The translations under genes and the position numbers were made by a program. 64,000 bases of DNA from Mycobacterium sp. (GTDB taxonomy: Bacteria > Actinomycetota > Actinomycetes > Mycobacteriales > Mycobacteriaceae): the NCBI RefSeq assembly GCF_029961025.1, contig NZ_JASBVP010000007.1:248001-312000 (forward strand). The letters run 5' to 3'. This document shows positions 41,297 through 51,300 of the stretch, one piece after another. The first letter of the stretch is position 1, and each line of letters begins with the position of its first letter. The notes beneath the pieces were generated by a model. That model saw only the letters and a program-made list of their open reading frames with translations, was not told where the DNA came from and did no database searches.

Positions 41297-42462
41297 GCCT
41301 GACGGAGAGCACCGAAAGGTGGCTGGCGGCGCACCACGGCGACCTGGTCGAATGGCGACGACACATCCACCGCTACCCCGAACTCGGTCGCCAGGAGTAC
41401 GCCACCACCCAGTACGTCGCCGAGCGGCTGGCCGACGCCGGCCTCAACCCGAAGGTGCTGCCCGGTGGGACCGGCCTGACCTGTGACTTGGGGCCGGAGA
41501 ACGAGACCAGGATCGCGTTGCGGGCCGACATGGATGCGCTGCCGATGGCCGAGCGCACCGGCGCGCCGTACGCGTCGACGATGCCCAATGTTGCGCACGC
41601 CTGCGGGCATGACGCGCACACCGCGATCCTGCTCGGCGCCGCGCTGGCACTGGCCTCGGCGCCGGAATTGCCGGTCGCGGTGCGCCTGATTTTCCAGCCC
41701 GCCGAGGAGCTGATGCCCGGTGGCGCGCTGGACGCGATAGCCGCCGGGGCGCTGACCGGGGTGACCCGGATCTTCGCGCTGCACTGCGACCCCCGGCTTC
41801 TGGTCGGCAAGGTGGCGGTAAAGCCGGGGCCGATCACGTCGGCGGCCGATCAGGTCGAGATCAGCCTGTACTCACCGGGCGGACACACCTCACGGCCGCA
41901 CCTGACCGCCGATTTGGTCTACGGTCTGGGCACGCTGATCGTCGGGCTGCCCGGTGTGCTCTCGCGTCGCATCGACCCGCGTCACGCTACCGTCATGGTG
42001 TGGGGGGCGGTCAACGCCGGCACCGCCGCCAACGCCATACCGCAGAGCGGCGTCCTGTCCGGCACCGTGCGCACCGCCAGCCGCCAGACGTGGGATTCGC
42101 TGGAAAACGTCATCCGCCAGGCGGTGTCCGCGCTGCTGTCGCCGCTGGATATCCGGCACACGCTGCACTACCGCCGCGGCGTGCCGCCGGTGGTCAACGA
42201 GGAGGTTTGCACCCGCATCCTCAGCCACGCCATCGAAGCGCTGGGCCCGGAGGTGCTGGCCGACACCCGGCAGTCCGGGGGCGGCGAGGATTTCTCCTGG
42301 TATCTGGAGGAGGTTCCCGGCGCGATGGCCCGGCTCGGGGTGTGGTCGGGTCAGGGACCGCAATTAGACCTGCATCAACCGACATTCGATCTCGACGAGC
42401 GGGCCCTGGCGGTCGGGGTGCGCGTGCTGGTCAACGTCGTCGAGCAGTCGGCGGGGTTCTAA
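41293..42462 (+). CDS. amiA1: M20D-family amidohydrolase AmiA1 (peptidase/acylase type)
   Basis: 389 residues from ATG 41293, the length of Rv3305c. Hippurate-hydrolase-like: RRHIHRYPELG near the N terminus, ADMDALPM (metal Asp), ACGHDAHTA (metal His), FQPAEE (catalytic and metal Glu), and GGHTSRPH. Substrate is probably an N-acyl or peptide amide; unknown in detail. The usual partner amiB1 is reduced to a fragment just upstream. Its stop overlaps by four bases with the stop of the converging cyclotransferase-like gene. Confidence 0.9.
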   Translation: MSLTESTERWLAAHHGDLVEWRRHIHRYPELGRQEYATTQYVAERLADAGLNPKVLPGGTGLTCDLGPENETRIALRADMDALPMAERTGAPYASTMPNVAHACGHDAHTAILLGAALALASAPELPVAVRLIFQPAEELMPGGALDAIAAGALTGVTRIFALHCDPRLLVGKVAVKPGPITSAADQVEISLYSPGGHTSRPHLTADLVYGLGTLIVGLPGVLSRRIDPRHATVMVWGAVNAGTAANAIPQSGVLSGTVRTASRQTWDSLENVIRQAVSALLSPLDIRHTLHYRRGVPPVVNEEVCTRILSHAIEALGPEVLADTRQSGGGEDFSWYLEEVPGAMARLGVWSGQGPQLDLHQPTFDLDERALAVGVRVLVNVVEQSAGF

Positions 42463-42932
42463 GTCCCCGGGCCGATGTTGCGGGCCGGGCGGGTGCGCAG
42501 GTCATGCACGTAATCGGGTGGCGCCCCGGCCATCTCGGCGGCATCGGCCATGACGCCCAGGTAGTGCGCCGACGGCAGCCCGCCCTCCCAGGCATCCAGC
42601 ACGTAGAGCCAGGCGAGCACCGGGTCCGTGGTGGTGTAGGAGGACAAGCGCTCTACCCGGCACCGGATCTTCTTGTGGATCCCCAGCTCCGAGCCCTCCC
42701 AGCGGTCCAGGTTCTGTTCGTCGGCGGGGGTGACGTCATAGAGCACGACGAAGACCTTCGAGTTCGGGTCCTCGACGACGGTGGCCAGCGCGCCCTCCCA
42801 GCCGATGTCCTCACCACCGAATGTCAGCCGCCACCCGTGCAGCCAGCCGGTCCCGGCCATCGGCGAATGGGGTGCCCGCTGTGCCATCTGCTCCGGATCC
42901 ATGTTCGAGCCGTAGGCGGCGTAGAGCGGCAC
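42459..42932 (-). CDS. Gamma-glutamylcyclotransferase-like protein (Rv3304-like)
   Basis: 157 residues. Starts MPLYAAYGSNMDPEQM, the YGSN substrate loop of the gamma-glutamylcyclotransferase fold, with AHYLGVMADAAEMAG near the C terminus. The family includes both true cyclotransferases and proteins of unknown activity, so no substrate is assigned. It lies 64 nt from lpdA, divergently, and shares its position with M. tuberculosis Rv3304. Confidence 0.85.
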   Translation of the reverse strand: MPLYAAYGSNMDPEQMAQRAPHSPMAGTGWLHGWRLTFGGEDIGWEGALATVVEDPNSKVFVVLYDVTPADEQNLDRWEGSELGIHKKIRCRVERLSSYTTTDPVLAWLYVLDAWEGGLPSAHYLGVMADAAEMAGAPPDYVHDLRTRPARNIGPGT

Positions 42933-42996
42933 GGAGAAAGCTTAGATGGCGCGCGCCCGCTCGGCGTAGGTCCGAGCGGTTGGCTAGGTTAAAGCC

Positions 42997-44403
42997 GTGG
43001 CGACCCGTATTGTGATCCTCGGGGGAGGGCCGGCCGGGTACGAGGCGGCGCTGGTCGCCGCCCCCCGCGACGCCCGGGTGACCGTGATCGACTCCGACGG
43101 CATCGGCGGGGCGGCCGTGCTGGCCGACTGTGTGCCGTCGAAGACGTTCATCGCCTCCGCGGGGTTGCGAACCGAATTGCGGCGGTCGTCCCGGCTGGGT
43201 TTCGACATCGACCTCGAAGACGCCAAGATCTCGCTGGGCCAGATCCACGAGCGGGTCAAAGCCCTGGCCGCCGCGCAGTCGGCCGACATCACCGCCCAGT
43301 TGCGCAGCGTGGGCGTGGAGCTGATCACCGGGCGGGGCGAGCTGGTCGACCCCGGTCCGGATCTGGCGCGTCATCGCATCAAGGCGACCGCCCGTGACGG
43401 CGCCACCAGCGAACACGACGCCGACGTCGTGTTGATCGCCACCGGTGCCACCCCGCGGATCATGCCGACGGCGCGGCCCGACGGCGAACGCATCCTGACC
43501 TGGCGCCAGCTCTACGACCTGGACTCGTTGCCCGACCACTTGGTCGTGGTGGGCTCGGGCGTCACCGGCGCGGAGTTCGTCAACGCCTACACCGAACTGG
43601 GTGTCGCGGTGACGGTGGTGGCCAGCCGGGATCATGTGCTGCCCTACGAGGACGCCGACGCCGCGCTGGTGGTGGAGGAGTCGTTCGCCGAACGCGGTGT
43701 GCGGCTGGTCAAAAACGCCCGGGCGGAATCGGTCACCCGTACCGGCGCCGGGGTTGTGGTGAGGATGACCGACGGGCGCACCGTGGAGGGCAGCCATGCC
43801 CTGATGACCATCGGATCGGTCCCGAACACCGGGGGCCTGGGCCTGGAGCGGCTGGGCATCGACCTCGGACCCGGCAACTATCTGCGGGTCGATCGGGTGT
43901 CGCGGACGTCGGTGCCCGGGATCTACGCCGCCGGGGACTGCACCGGCTTGCTGCCGTTGGCGTCGGTCGCGGCGATGCAGGGCCGGATCGCGATGTATCA
44001 CGCATTGGGGGAAGCGGTCACGCCGATCCGGTTGCGCACCGTCGCGGCGACGGTGTTCACCCATCCCGAGATCGCGGCCGTCGGTGTGCCCCAGTCGGCG
44101 ATCGACGACGGCTCGGTGCCCGCCCGGACCATCAGGCTGCCGTTGCGCACCAACGCCCGGGCCAAGATGTCCGAACTGCGGCACGGCTTTGTCAAGCTCT
44201 TCTGCCGGCGCGCCACCGGCGTGGTGATCGGCGGTGTGGTGGTGGCGCCGATCGCCTCCGAGCTGATCCTGCCGATCGCGGTGGCGGTGACAAACCGCAT
44301 CACGGTCGACGAGCTGGCGCAGACCCTGGCCGTCTACCCGTCGCTGTCGGGGTCGATCACCGAGGCCGCCCGCCGGCTGATGGCCCACGGTGACCTGGAC
44401 TAG
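42997..44403 (+). CDS. lpdA: LpdA, FAD-dependent NAD(P)H quinone reductase
   Basis: 468 residues. FAD motif VILGGGPAGYEAALVA, NAD motif VVVGSGVTGAEFVNAYTELG, and the second FAD motif AAGDCTGLLPLASVAAMQGR. Where lipoamide dehydrogenases carry CxxxxC, this reads AVLADCVPSK with a single cysteine, and the C-terminal HxxxxE of true Lpd is absent, so it is not a lipoamide dehydrogenase despite its name. Family knowledge: M. tuberculosis LpdA (Rv3303c) reduces quinones. GTG start. glpD2 follows 58 nt downstream, as in M. tuberculosis. Confidence 0.94.
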   Translation: MATRIVILGGGPAGYEAALVAAPRDARVTVIDSDGIGGAAVLADCVPSKTFIASAGLRTELRRSSRLGFDIDLEDAKISLGQIHERVKALAAAQSADITAQLRSVGVELITGRGELVDPGPDLARHRIKATARDGATSEHDADVVLIATGATPRIMPTARPDGERILTWRQLYDLDSLPDHLVVVGSGVTGAEFVNAYTELGVAVTVVASRDHVLPYEDADAALVVEESFAERGVRLVKNARAESVTRTGAGVVVRMTDGRTVEGSHALMTIGSVPNTGGLGLERLGIDLGPGNYLRVDRVSRTSVPGIYAAGDCTGLLPLASVAAMQGRIAMYHALGEAVTPIRLRTVAATVFTHPEIAAVGVPQSAIDDGSVPARTIRLPLRTNARAKMSELRHGFVKLFCRRATGVVIGGVVVAPIASELILPIAVAVTNRITVDELAQTLAVYPSLSGSITEAARRLMAHGDLD

Positions 44404-44461
44404 CCACGGTAGCCTTGGGGGCAGCTCGTCTACCGATGAGTAACCGACTGGAGGCCTTTCC

Positions 44462-46219
44462 GTGAGCGACCCGATCCGCCCGCCGGGGTACGCGCCGGCC
44501 TGGCCGGCATCCTTTTTAGGGCCTTCGCAGCGGGCGTCGGCCTGGGAACGACTGGGCACCGAGCAGTTCGACGTCGTGGTCATCGGGGGCGGCGTGGTGG
44601 GCTCGGGATGCGCCCTGGACGCGGCGACCCGGGGGCTGAAGGTGGCGCTGGTCGAGGCGCGTGACCTCGCCTCGGGCACCTCGAGCCGGTCGTCGAAGAT
44701 GTTTCACGGCGGGCTGCGCTACCTCGAGCAGCTCGAGTTCGGTTTGGTTCGTGAGGCGCTCTACGAGCGCGAGCTGTCGTTGACCACCCTGGCGCCGCAC
44801 CTGGTCAAGCCGCTGCCGTTTCTGTACCCGCTGACCCGGCGGTTTTGGGAACGTCCGTACGTGGCCCTCGGCATGCTCCTTTACGATCGCCTTGGAGGTT
44901 CGAAATCGGTTCCGCCGCAAAAGCATTTGACGCGCGCGGGTGCGCTGCGGCTGTGCCCCGGGTTGAAGCGCAGCTCGCTGATCGGCGGTATCCGCTACTA
45001 CGACACCGTCGTCGACGACGCGCGGCACACCATGACGGTCGCGCGCACCGCCGCGCATTACGGCGCGGTGGTGCGATCCTCCACCCAGGTGATCGCGTTG
45101 CTGCGCGAAGCCGACCGGGTGATCGGCGTGCGGGTGCGCGACTCCGAGGACGGTGCGATCACCGAGGTCCACGGGCACGTGGTGGTCAACGCGACCGGGG
45201 TGTGGACCGACGAGATCCAGGCGCTCTCCAGGCAGCGGGGGCGCTTTCAGATCCGGGCCTCCAAAGGTGTGCACATCGTCGTTCCGCGGGACCGGATCGT
45301 CAGCGACGTCGCGATCATCCTGCGCACCGAGAAGTCGGTGATGTTCGTCATCCCGTGGGGAAGCCATTGGATCATCGGAACCACCGACACCGACTGGGGT
45401 CTTGACCTGGCGCACCCCGCGGCGACCAAGGCCGACATCGACTACATCCTGGGCACCGTCAACACCGTGCTGGCCATTCCGTTGACCCACGCCGACATCG
45501 ACGGCGTCTACGCCGGGTTGCGGCCGCTGCTGGCGGGGGAGAGCGACGAGACTTCCAAGCTGTCCCGTGAGCACGCGGTGGCGGTGACCGCTCCCGGCCT
45601 GGTGTCCATCGCGGGCGGCAAGTACACCACGTATCGGGTGATGGCCGCCGACGCCATCGACACTGCGGCGCAGTACATTCCGGCGCGGGTGGCACCGTCG
45701 ATCACCGAGAAGGTCCGGCTGCTGGGCGCCGACGGCTACTTCGCGCTGGTCAACCAGGCCGAGCGGGTGGGCGAACTGGCGGGGCTGCACCCCTACCGGG
45801 TGCGCCATCTGCTGGACCGTTACGGGTCGCTGATCAGCGAAGTGCTGGCGTTGGCGGCCGACCGCCGCGACCTGTTGAACCCGATCACGGCGGCGCCGGT
45901 CTACCTGAAGGTGGAAGCCGCCTATGCCGCCACCGCTGAGGGCGCGCTGCACCTGGAGGACATCCTGACCCGGCGGATGCGGATCTCCATCGAATACCCG
46001 CACCGGGGTGTCGACTGCGCCCGCGAGGTGGCCGAAGTGGTCGCGCCGATACTGGGCTGGACCGACCGCCAGATCGACCGTGAGGTCGACACGTACGCCG
46101 CGCGCGTGCACGCCGAGATCCTCTCGCAGACCCAACCCGATGACGCGTCTGCGGACGCGTTGCGCGCCAGCGCACCGGAAGCGCGCGCCGAAATCCTCGA
46201 ACCGGTGCCGCTTAATTGA
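44462..46219 (+). CDS. glpD2: Glycerol-3-phosphate dehydrogenase (FAD, aerobic)
   Basis: 585 residues, as in Rv3302c. FAD-binding VVIGGGVVGSGCALDAATRG, then SSRSSKMFHGGLRYLEQ, WGSHWIIGTTDTDW and GLRPLLAGE, ending in the GlpD C-terminal domain. Oxidises glycerol-3-phosphate to dihydroxyacetone phosphate at the membrane and feeds electrons to quinone. Start GTG 44462, preceded by GGAGGCCTTTCC. The RluA-type gene overlaps its stop as TTGA. Confidence 0.95.
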   Translation: MSDPIRPPGYAPAWPASFLGPSQRASAWERLGTEQFDVVVIGGGVVGSGCALDAATRGLKVALVEARDLASGTSSRSSKMFHGGLRYLEQLEFGLVREALYERELSLTTLAPHLVKPLPFLYPLTRRFWERPYVALGMLLYDRLGGSKSVPPQKHLTRAGALRLCPGLKRSSLIGGIRYYDTVVDDARHTMTVARTAAHYGAVVRSSTQVIALLREADRVIGVRVRDSEDGAITEVHGHVVVNATGVWTDEIQALSRQRGRFQIRASKGVHIVVPRDRIVSDVAIILRTEKSVMFVIPWGSHWIIGTTDTDWGLDLAHPAATKADIDYILGTVNTVLAIPLTHADIDGVYAGLRPLLAGESDETSKLSREHAVAVTAPGLVSIAGGKYTTYRVMAADAIDTAAQYIPARVAPSITEKVRLLGADGYFALVNQAERVGELAGLHPYRVRHLLDRYGSLISEVLALAADRRDLLNPITAAPVYLKVEAAYAATAEGALHLEDILTRRMRISIEYPHRGVDCAREVAEVVAPILGWTDRQIDREVDTYAARVHAEILSQTQPDDASADALRASAPEARAEILEPVPLN

Positions 46220-47019
46220 GGCCCGAACCGACCCCCAGGCCCAAAGGTAGCCGCACCGGGGGCTACCGTCATCGGGAACTGCCCGACGAAGTGCCGGTGC
46301 CGTTCGACATCCCGGTGATCTATCGCGACGACGACATCGTGGTCGTCGACAAGCCGCACTTCCTGGCGACCATGCCGAGGGGCTGCCACGTCACGCAGAG
46401 CGCGGTGGTGCGGTTACGGCGCGAACTAGGGTTGCCGGAGCTGAGCCCGGCCCATCGGCTGGACCGGTTGACCGCCGGGGTGCTGTTGTTCACCGTCCGC
46501 CGTGAGCTTCGCGGGGCCTACCAGATGCTGTTCGCGCGCCGCCGGGTGCACAAAACCTATCTGGCGCGGGCGGCCGCTGATCCGGCGATCGAGTTGCCGT
46601 GCCTGGTACGCAGCCGGATCGTCAAACGGCGCGGCTGGTTGCAGGCCGTCGAAGAGCCCGGTGAGCCGAACGCCGAAACCCTGGTGGAGTTGGTAGCGCC
46701 GGATGGTCTTTACCGCTTGACGCCGCGAACCGGACGCACCCACCAGTTGCGGGTGCACATGGCCTCGCTGGGACTGCCGATCCAGGGAGATCCGTTGTAT
46801 CCCAACGTTATCGACGTTGCACCCGATGACTTCACGATGCCCCTCCAATTACTGGCACACACCCTGGAATTCGCCGACCCGCTGACCGGTGAGCCGCGCC
46901 GCTTCGTCAGCCGGCGGTCGCTTCAACCGCATGAGACTCCCGCACGGCCCGGCGCAGGCCCGTCGGCCGGCGATGGCCGAACCGTTGCCGTCAGCAACGC
47001 TCGGCCCCCCGGGGCATGA
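46216..47019 (+). CDS. RluA-family RNA pseudouridine synthase (Rv3300c-like)
   Basis: 267 residues. The catalytic HRLDRLTAGVLL motif (Asp about 79) and RTGRTHQLRVHMASLG, IQGDPLYPN and RAAADP-type segments are typical of RluA/TruC synthases; the S4 domain is missing. Target site is unknown. The start is TTG 46216, overlapping the glpD2 stop (TTGA); a start further downstream would cost conserved sequence. In M. tuberculosis phoY1 lies between glpD2 and this gene; it is absent here. Confidence 0.88.
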   Translation: MRPEPTPRPKGSRTGGYRHRELPDEVPVPFDIPVIYRDDDIVVVDKPHFLATMPRGCHVTQSAVVRLRRELGLPELSPAHRLDRLTAGVLLFTVRRELRGAYQMLFARRRVHKTYLARAAADPAIELPCLVRSRIVKRRGWLQAVEEPGEPNAETLVELVAPDGLYRLTPRTGRTHQLRVHMASLGLPIQGDPLYPNVIDVAPDDFTMPLQLLAHTLEFADPLTGEPRRFVSRRSLQPHETPARPGAGPSAGDGRTVAVSNARPPGA

Positions 47020-47099
47020 TCCGCAGCGGTTCTCGATCACCCCTGGGTGGCGGGTCCGGTGCGGGCGCCATGGCGTCGCGGCGCGTCCCGTCGGGCGCG

Positions 47100-47420
47100 C
47101 GGAGCCCGTCGAATACCTGGGTGGTGTTCCGCAGCGACGCCACCACCGCCCGGGTAGGGGCTGCGCCCTGGGTGACGGCGCGCAGCGTGTCCCACGCGCG
47201 AGTGGTCAGGGAGCCCGCCTTGCAGGAGCCGATTGTCGCAAGAGCGCTGATGCCGAGATGGTTCTGCAGTGTGAGCACGCTGGTGTCCTCCAGTAGTCCG
47301 GCGAGGTCGGTGAGTGATCTTCGGCGACGTCGTCGGCGCACTTTCAGTGACCAACGCGATGACCCTATCGGCAGGTAATCGGGTCATAGGCCAGTCAACG
47401 GTGACCAACCGTTGGGTGGC
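47100..47420 (-). other. Relic-like stretch within a 600-nt gene-free gap (possible ketopantoate-reductase-like fragment)
   Basis: Between the RluA-type gene (end 47019) and nei (47620) no full gene is seen. On the minus strand two frames read RVIALVTES and LAGLLEDTSVLTLQNHLG, which together resemble the middle of ApbA/PanE-type reductases (LTLQNGLG), with a frame break between them near 47330. The rest, RAWDTLRAVTQGAAPTRAVVASL, is unassigned. The phoY1-atsB-lpqC genes expected from M. tuberculosis are not present. The gap around 47340-47470 is more A+T-rich than its surroundings. Confidence 0.3.
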
Positions 47421-47619
47421 AGTTTTTCTGCCCATCCCCTTCTGCCCATTCCCTACGGTAGGTGCCCGCAGCCGGAAAGGCAACGCCCCACGCTGTTCCG
47501 GCGTGTCGGGATTCCAGGCTACCGATACGGGGATGACGGCCCGGTACCGGCGGTGCACCATCGCGTGAACAACATCTGAACGGGGCCCAAGCCCGGTGAA
47601 TCGCGTGCCGCCCAAGTTG

Positions 47620-48375
47620 TCAACGCTGACACGACGGGCAGTAGAACATCACCCGACCGCCGCCGGTGTCCCGCATGATCAAGGTGCCGCAGCGGTGGCA
47701 CTGCTGTCCGAAGCGTCCATAGACCCAAAGTCGGCGGCCCGCACGGGTGTCGCCGGTGGTGCAGCGGGCCCACCGGAAGCGGTTGGCCCACAGCATCTCT
47801 CGCGCGCGGGACACGAGCCGTGCCGGGTCGGCGATGACGCCGACCGGCGTGTTCGGCAGATGCCCGCTGACGAAACACAATTCATTGCAGTACACGTTGC
47901 CGATCCCGGCCATCACCCGTTGGTCCAGCAGTACCTCCGCGAGGGGCCGGCCCGGATCGGCGATGAGGTTGGCGGTGGCGACACGGGGATTCCAGTCCTC
48001 GCCGAGCAGATCCGGTCCCAGGTGCGCGACCACGTCGCCGTCGCGGTCGCGGTCGAGGATCTCCAGGACGGCCAGGTCGATGCCGAGGGCCCGGATACCG
48101 CCGGCTTCCAGGATGATCCGGGTCCGGTGGTCGGCACGCTGGCCTCGGCTGCCCACCCGCCAACTGCCGTCCATCTTCAGATGCGAGTGGATGCTGGCCG
48201 GCCCGACGCGGATGAACAGGTGCTTGCCGCGGCTGAGCACCTCGTCGACGACGTGGCCGCTGAGATCAACGGTCGCGAACCGCGGCACCCGGATGTCGCA
48301 GCGCGTTAACATGCGGCCCGCCAACGCCTGCCGCAGCGTGGCGGCGGTGTGCCAGACGGTGTCGCCCTCGGGCAT
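47620..48375 (-). CDS. nei: Endonuclease VIII / Fpg-type DNA glycosylase
   Basis: 251 residues. Starts MPEGDTV, with catalytic Pro2 and Glu3; SRGKHLFIR holds the active-site lysine; [15 protein letters not shown] is the helix-two-turn-helix. The C-terminal zinc finger is CHRCGT...YCPSCQR. Removes oxidised pyrimidines and formamidopyrimidine lesions with lyase action. It starts three bases after the lhr stop, so lhr-nei form a repair operon as in M. tuberculosis (Rv3296-Rv3297). Confidence 0.95.
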   Translation of the reverse strand: MPEGDTVWHTAATLRQALAGRMLTRCDIRVPRFATVDLSGHVVDEVLSRGKHLFIRVGPASIHSHLKMDGSWRVGSRGQRADHRTRIILEAGGIRALGIDLAVLEILDRDRDGDVVAHLGPDLLGEDWNPRVATANLIADPGRPLAEVLLDQRVMAGIGNVYCNELCFVSGHLPNTPVGVIADPARLVSRAREMLWANRFRWARCTTGDTRAGRRLWVYGRFGQQCHRCGTLIMRDTGGGRVMFYCPSCQR

Positions 48376-48378
48376 CGG

Positions 48379-51300
48379 TTAGCGCAGCCTCAATCCGCGG
48401 GGTGTGCTGGCGAACCCGGCACCGACCAGTGCCGCATAACTCGGCGAGTCCCGCAGCTGCAGCACCGGCACGCCGTTAATTCGCTCGACCAGGATCGAGT
48501 CGACTCGTCGGCTGCCCACCAGATCCGCCAGCGCGGCGGCCGCCGCGTGGTTGGCCCCGGGATCGTCGGTGAAGCTGAGCAGTGAGCGGCCGCCGCGCTC
48601 CACAAACCACGCCAGCTCGCCGTCCACCAGCACCACCAATGCCCCGGCCTTGCGGCCCGGACGGGCCCCGGCGTCGTCCGCCGCGGTGGGGCACGGCCAG
48701 GGCAGCGCCGCCCCATACGGGTTGGCCGGATCGGCCGCGGCCAGCACCACGGCGTGGTGTTCGGGGCGCTCGGGGTCGGCGAGGGAGCCGGGCTCGTCGA
48801 GGTAGCCGCGCAGCCGGTCGACCGTGGAGGCGGCCGCGAACTGGGCGCCGCCCAGCGATTCGATGAAATACCCGCGCTGGCAGCGGCCGGCGTCCTCGAA
48901 TCCGGTCAGCACCTTATAGAGCGTGGCGAAACCACCCGGCAGTCCTTCGGCCGCGACGGCGCCCTTGGTCACGACGCCGTGGCGGTGCAGCAGCAGCTCG
49001 GCTTGGTGGTGGGCCCGCAGCGTGGAGTCCGTTTCCGGCTCCGGCAGCGCGGACCAGCGCCCGGCCACGGTGGGGTCGGCGGCGCGGGTCGCCGCATGCG
49101 CGACGCTATAGCGGCTCAACCTGGGGGGCCGGCGGCCCCAGTGACCCTGCCGGTGCGCGGGCGTGGCGCGTCGGCGGGTGCCGGGGCCGCCGGATAACAT
49201 CGCCCGCACCGGCGCGAAGGTGTCGCCGGTCACCCAGCCGGCCCAGACCAGCTCCCACAACGCCGTTTTCAGCTCCTGCTCGGTGATTGCGGCCTGGGCG
49301 AGCTGGCGGAAGAAAAAGGCGCCGCCGCCGGCGAGCGTATCCAGGATCACCCGGTGGGCGTCGGTGAACTCGATCGGGACCCCACCGGCCAGCGTCAGCG
49401 GCGCGCAGTCGGCGGTGTGAAAGGCGATCCAGCCATCGTTGCCGGAAATCGATCCGCAGCCCGACCAGATCACCTCCCCGGAGGCCAGCAGCTCGTCGAG
49501 CATCGCCGGTGAATAGTCACGCACCCGCGCCGTCAGCACCAGCGGCTCGACCGCCGAGGCCGGCAGCGGGAAACCGGCGAGCTGATCGATAACGGCAGCC
49601 AGACCGTCGATCCCGGACGCCGACTCCGCGCCGACCTGCTGCCAGGCCGGCAGGAAGCGCGCATAGGCCGCGGTGCTGACCGGCTCGATCTGGGCGCGCA
49701 GCGCCGCGAGCGAACGGCGCCGCAGGATCCGCAGCACCTCGGCGTCGCACCATTGCTCGCCCACCGCGTCCGCGCTGAACTCGCCGCGTACCAGGAGGCC
49801 GTCGGCCGCCAGCCGACCCAGCACGTCGGCGGTCACCGACAGCCCCAGGCCGAACCGGGCGGCCGCCTCGGCGGTGGTGAACGGCGCCCGGGTGCGGGCG
49901 TAGCGGCCGAGCAGCTCGCCCAGAGGGTCGGCGACCGCCTCGGTGAAGCTGGCCGGCACTCCGACCGGCACCGCGACCCCCAGCCCGTCGCGCAGCCGGC
50001 CGATGTCCTCGACGGCCACCCACCAGGTTCGTCCGGCGAAGGACACGCTCAGCGCGCGTTTTGCGGCGTGCAAACCCGCCAGCCAGCCACCCACGTCGGC
50101 CCCGCCGGCGCGCTCGGACACCTCCTGCTCGGTCAGCGGGCCCAGCAGCCGCAGCAAATCGGCCACCGCCTCGGCATCCCGGGCCGCCCGTTCCGGCGAG
50201 AGATGCTGCAGCTGGCGTCCGGTTGCGGCCACCACGTCCGGGTCGAGCAGGTCCCGCAGCTCGACCCGGCCCAAAAGCTCGGCCAGCAGCCTGGTATCCA
50301 GTGACAGCGCCGCGGCGCGGCGCTCGGCGAGCGGACTGTCGCCCTCGTAGATGAACGCCCCGGCGTAGCCGAACAGCAGCGAGGCCGCGAACGGCGACGG
50401 GGTCGCGGTCTCGGCTTCGGCCACCCGCACCCGGCGCTGCGCGATGCCGGTCATCAACTCGGTCAGGGCCGGCACGTCGTAGACGTCCTGCAGGCATTCG
50501 CGCACCGTCTCCAGCACGATCGGGAAGTCGGGGTATTTGCGGGCCACATCGAGCAGTTGGGCGGCGCGCTGCCGCTGGTGCCACAGCGGGGAGCGGCGCC
50601 CCGGGTGGCGCCGCGGCAGCAGCAGGGCGCGGGCCGCGCATTCCCGGAACCGCGACGCGAACAGCGCCGAACCGCTCACCTCGGCGGTGACGATCGGGTC
50701 GATTTCGTCGGGATCGAACACGAATAACTCCGCACCGGGCGGCGAGCTCCCGGCGTCCGGGCCGCACTCGGGGAGCGTGTCGGGTAACCGCACCACGATG
50801 CCGTCGTCGGAGGCCGTCGGTTTCTCGTCGATGCCGTAGCGGTCCCGCAGCCGCCTCGCGACCGCCAGCGCCAGCGGGCCGTGCACCCGCAGGCCGTACG
50901 GCGAGTGCAGGATCACCCGCCAATCGCCGAGTTCGTCGCGGAAGCGTTCCACCAGCAGCGTCGTGTCGGTGGGGACAACAGCCGTGGCCCTGCGCTGATC
51001 CTGCAGCAGCCGCCACAGGTTGTCGGCGGCGTAGGCATCGAAACCCAGGGCAGCGCAACGCGCATCGAATGCCGTGCGATCAAGGCGGGCGAGTTCGCCG
51101 GTGAACGCGCCGATCGCACGGCCCAGCTCCGCCGGGCGCCCGGCGTCGTCGCCGCGCCAGAACGGCAACCGGGCGGGCTCTCCCGGCGCGGGGATCACCA
51201 GCACCCGGTCGGGGGTGATCTCGGTGATCCGCCAGCTGGTCGCGCCCAGCGAGATCACATCGCCCGGGCGTGACTCATAGACCATCTCCTCGTCGAGTTC

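Noticed and set aside
47314..47568. 84-codon plus-strand frame in the gap before nei
   Set aside because: No family features and no ribosome site; crosses the A+T-rich part of the gap.
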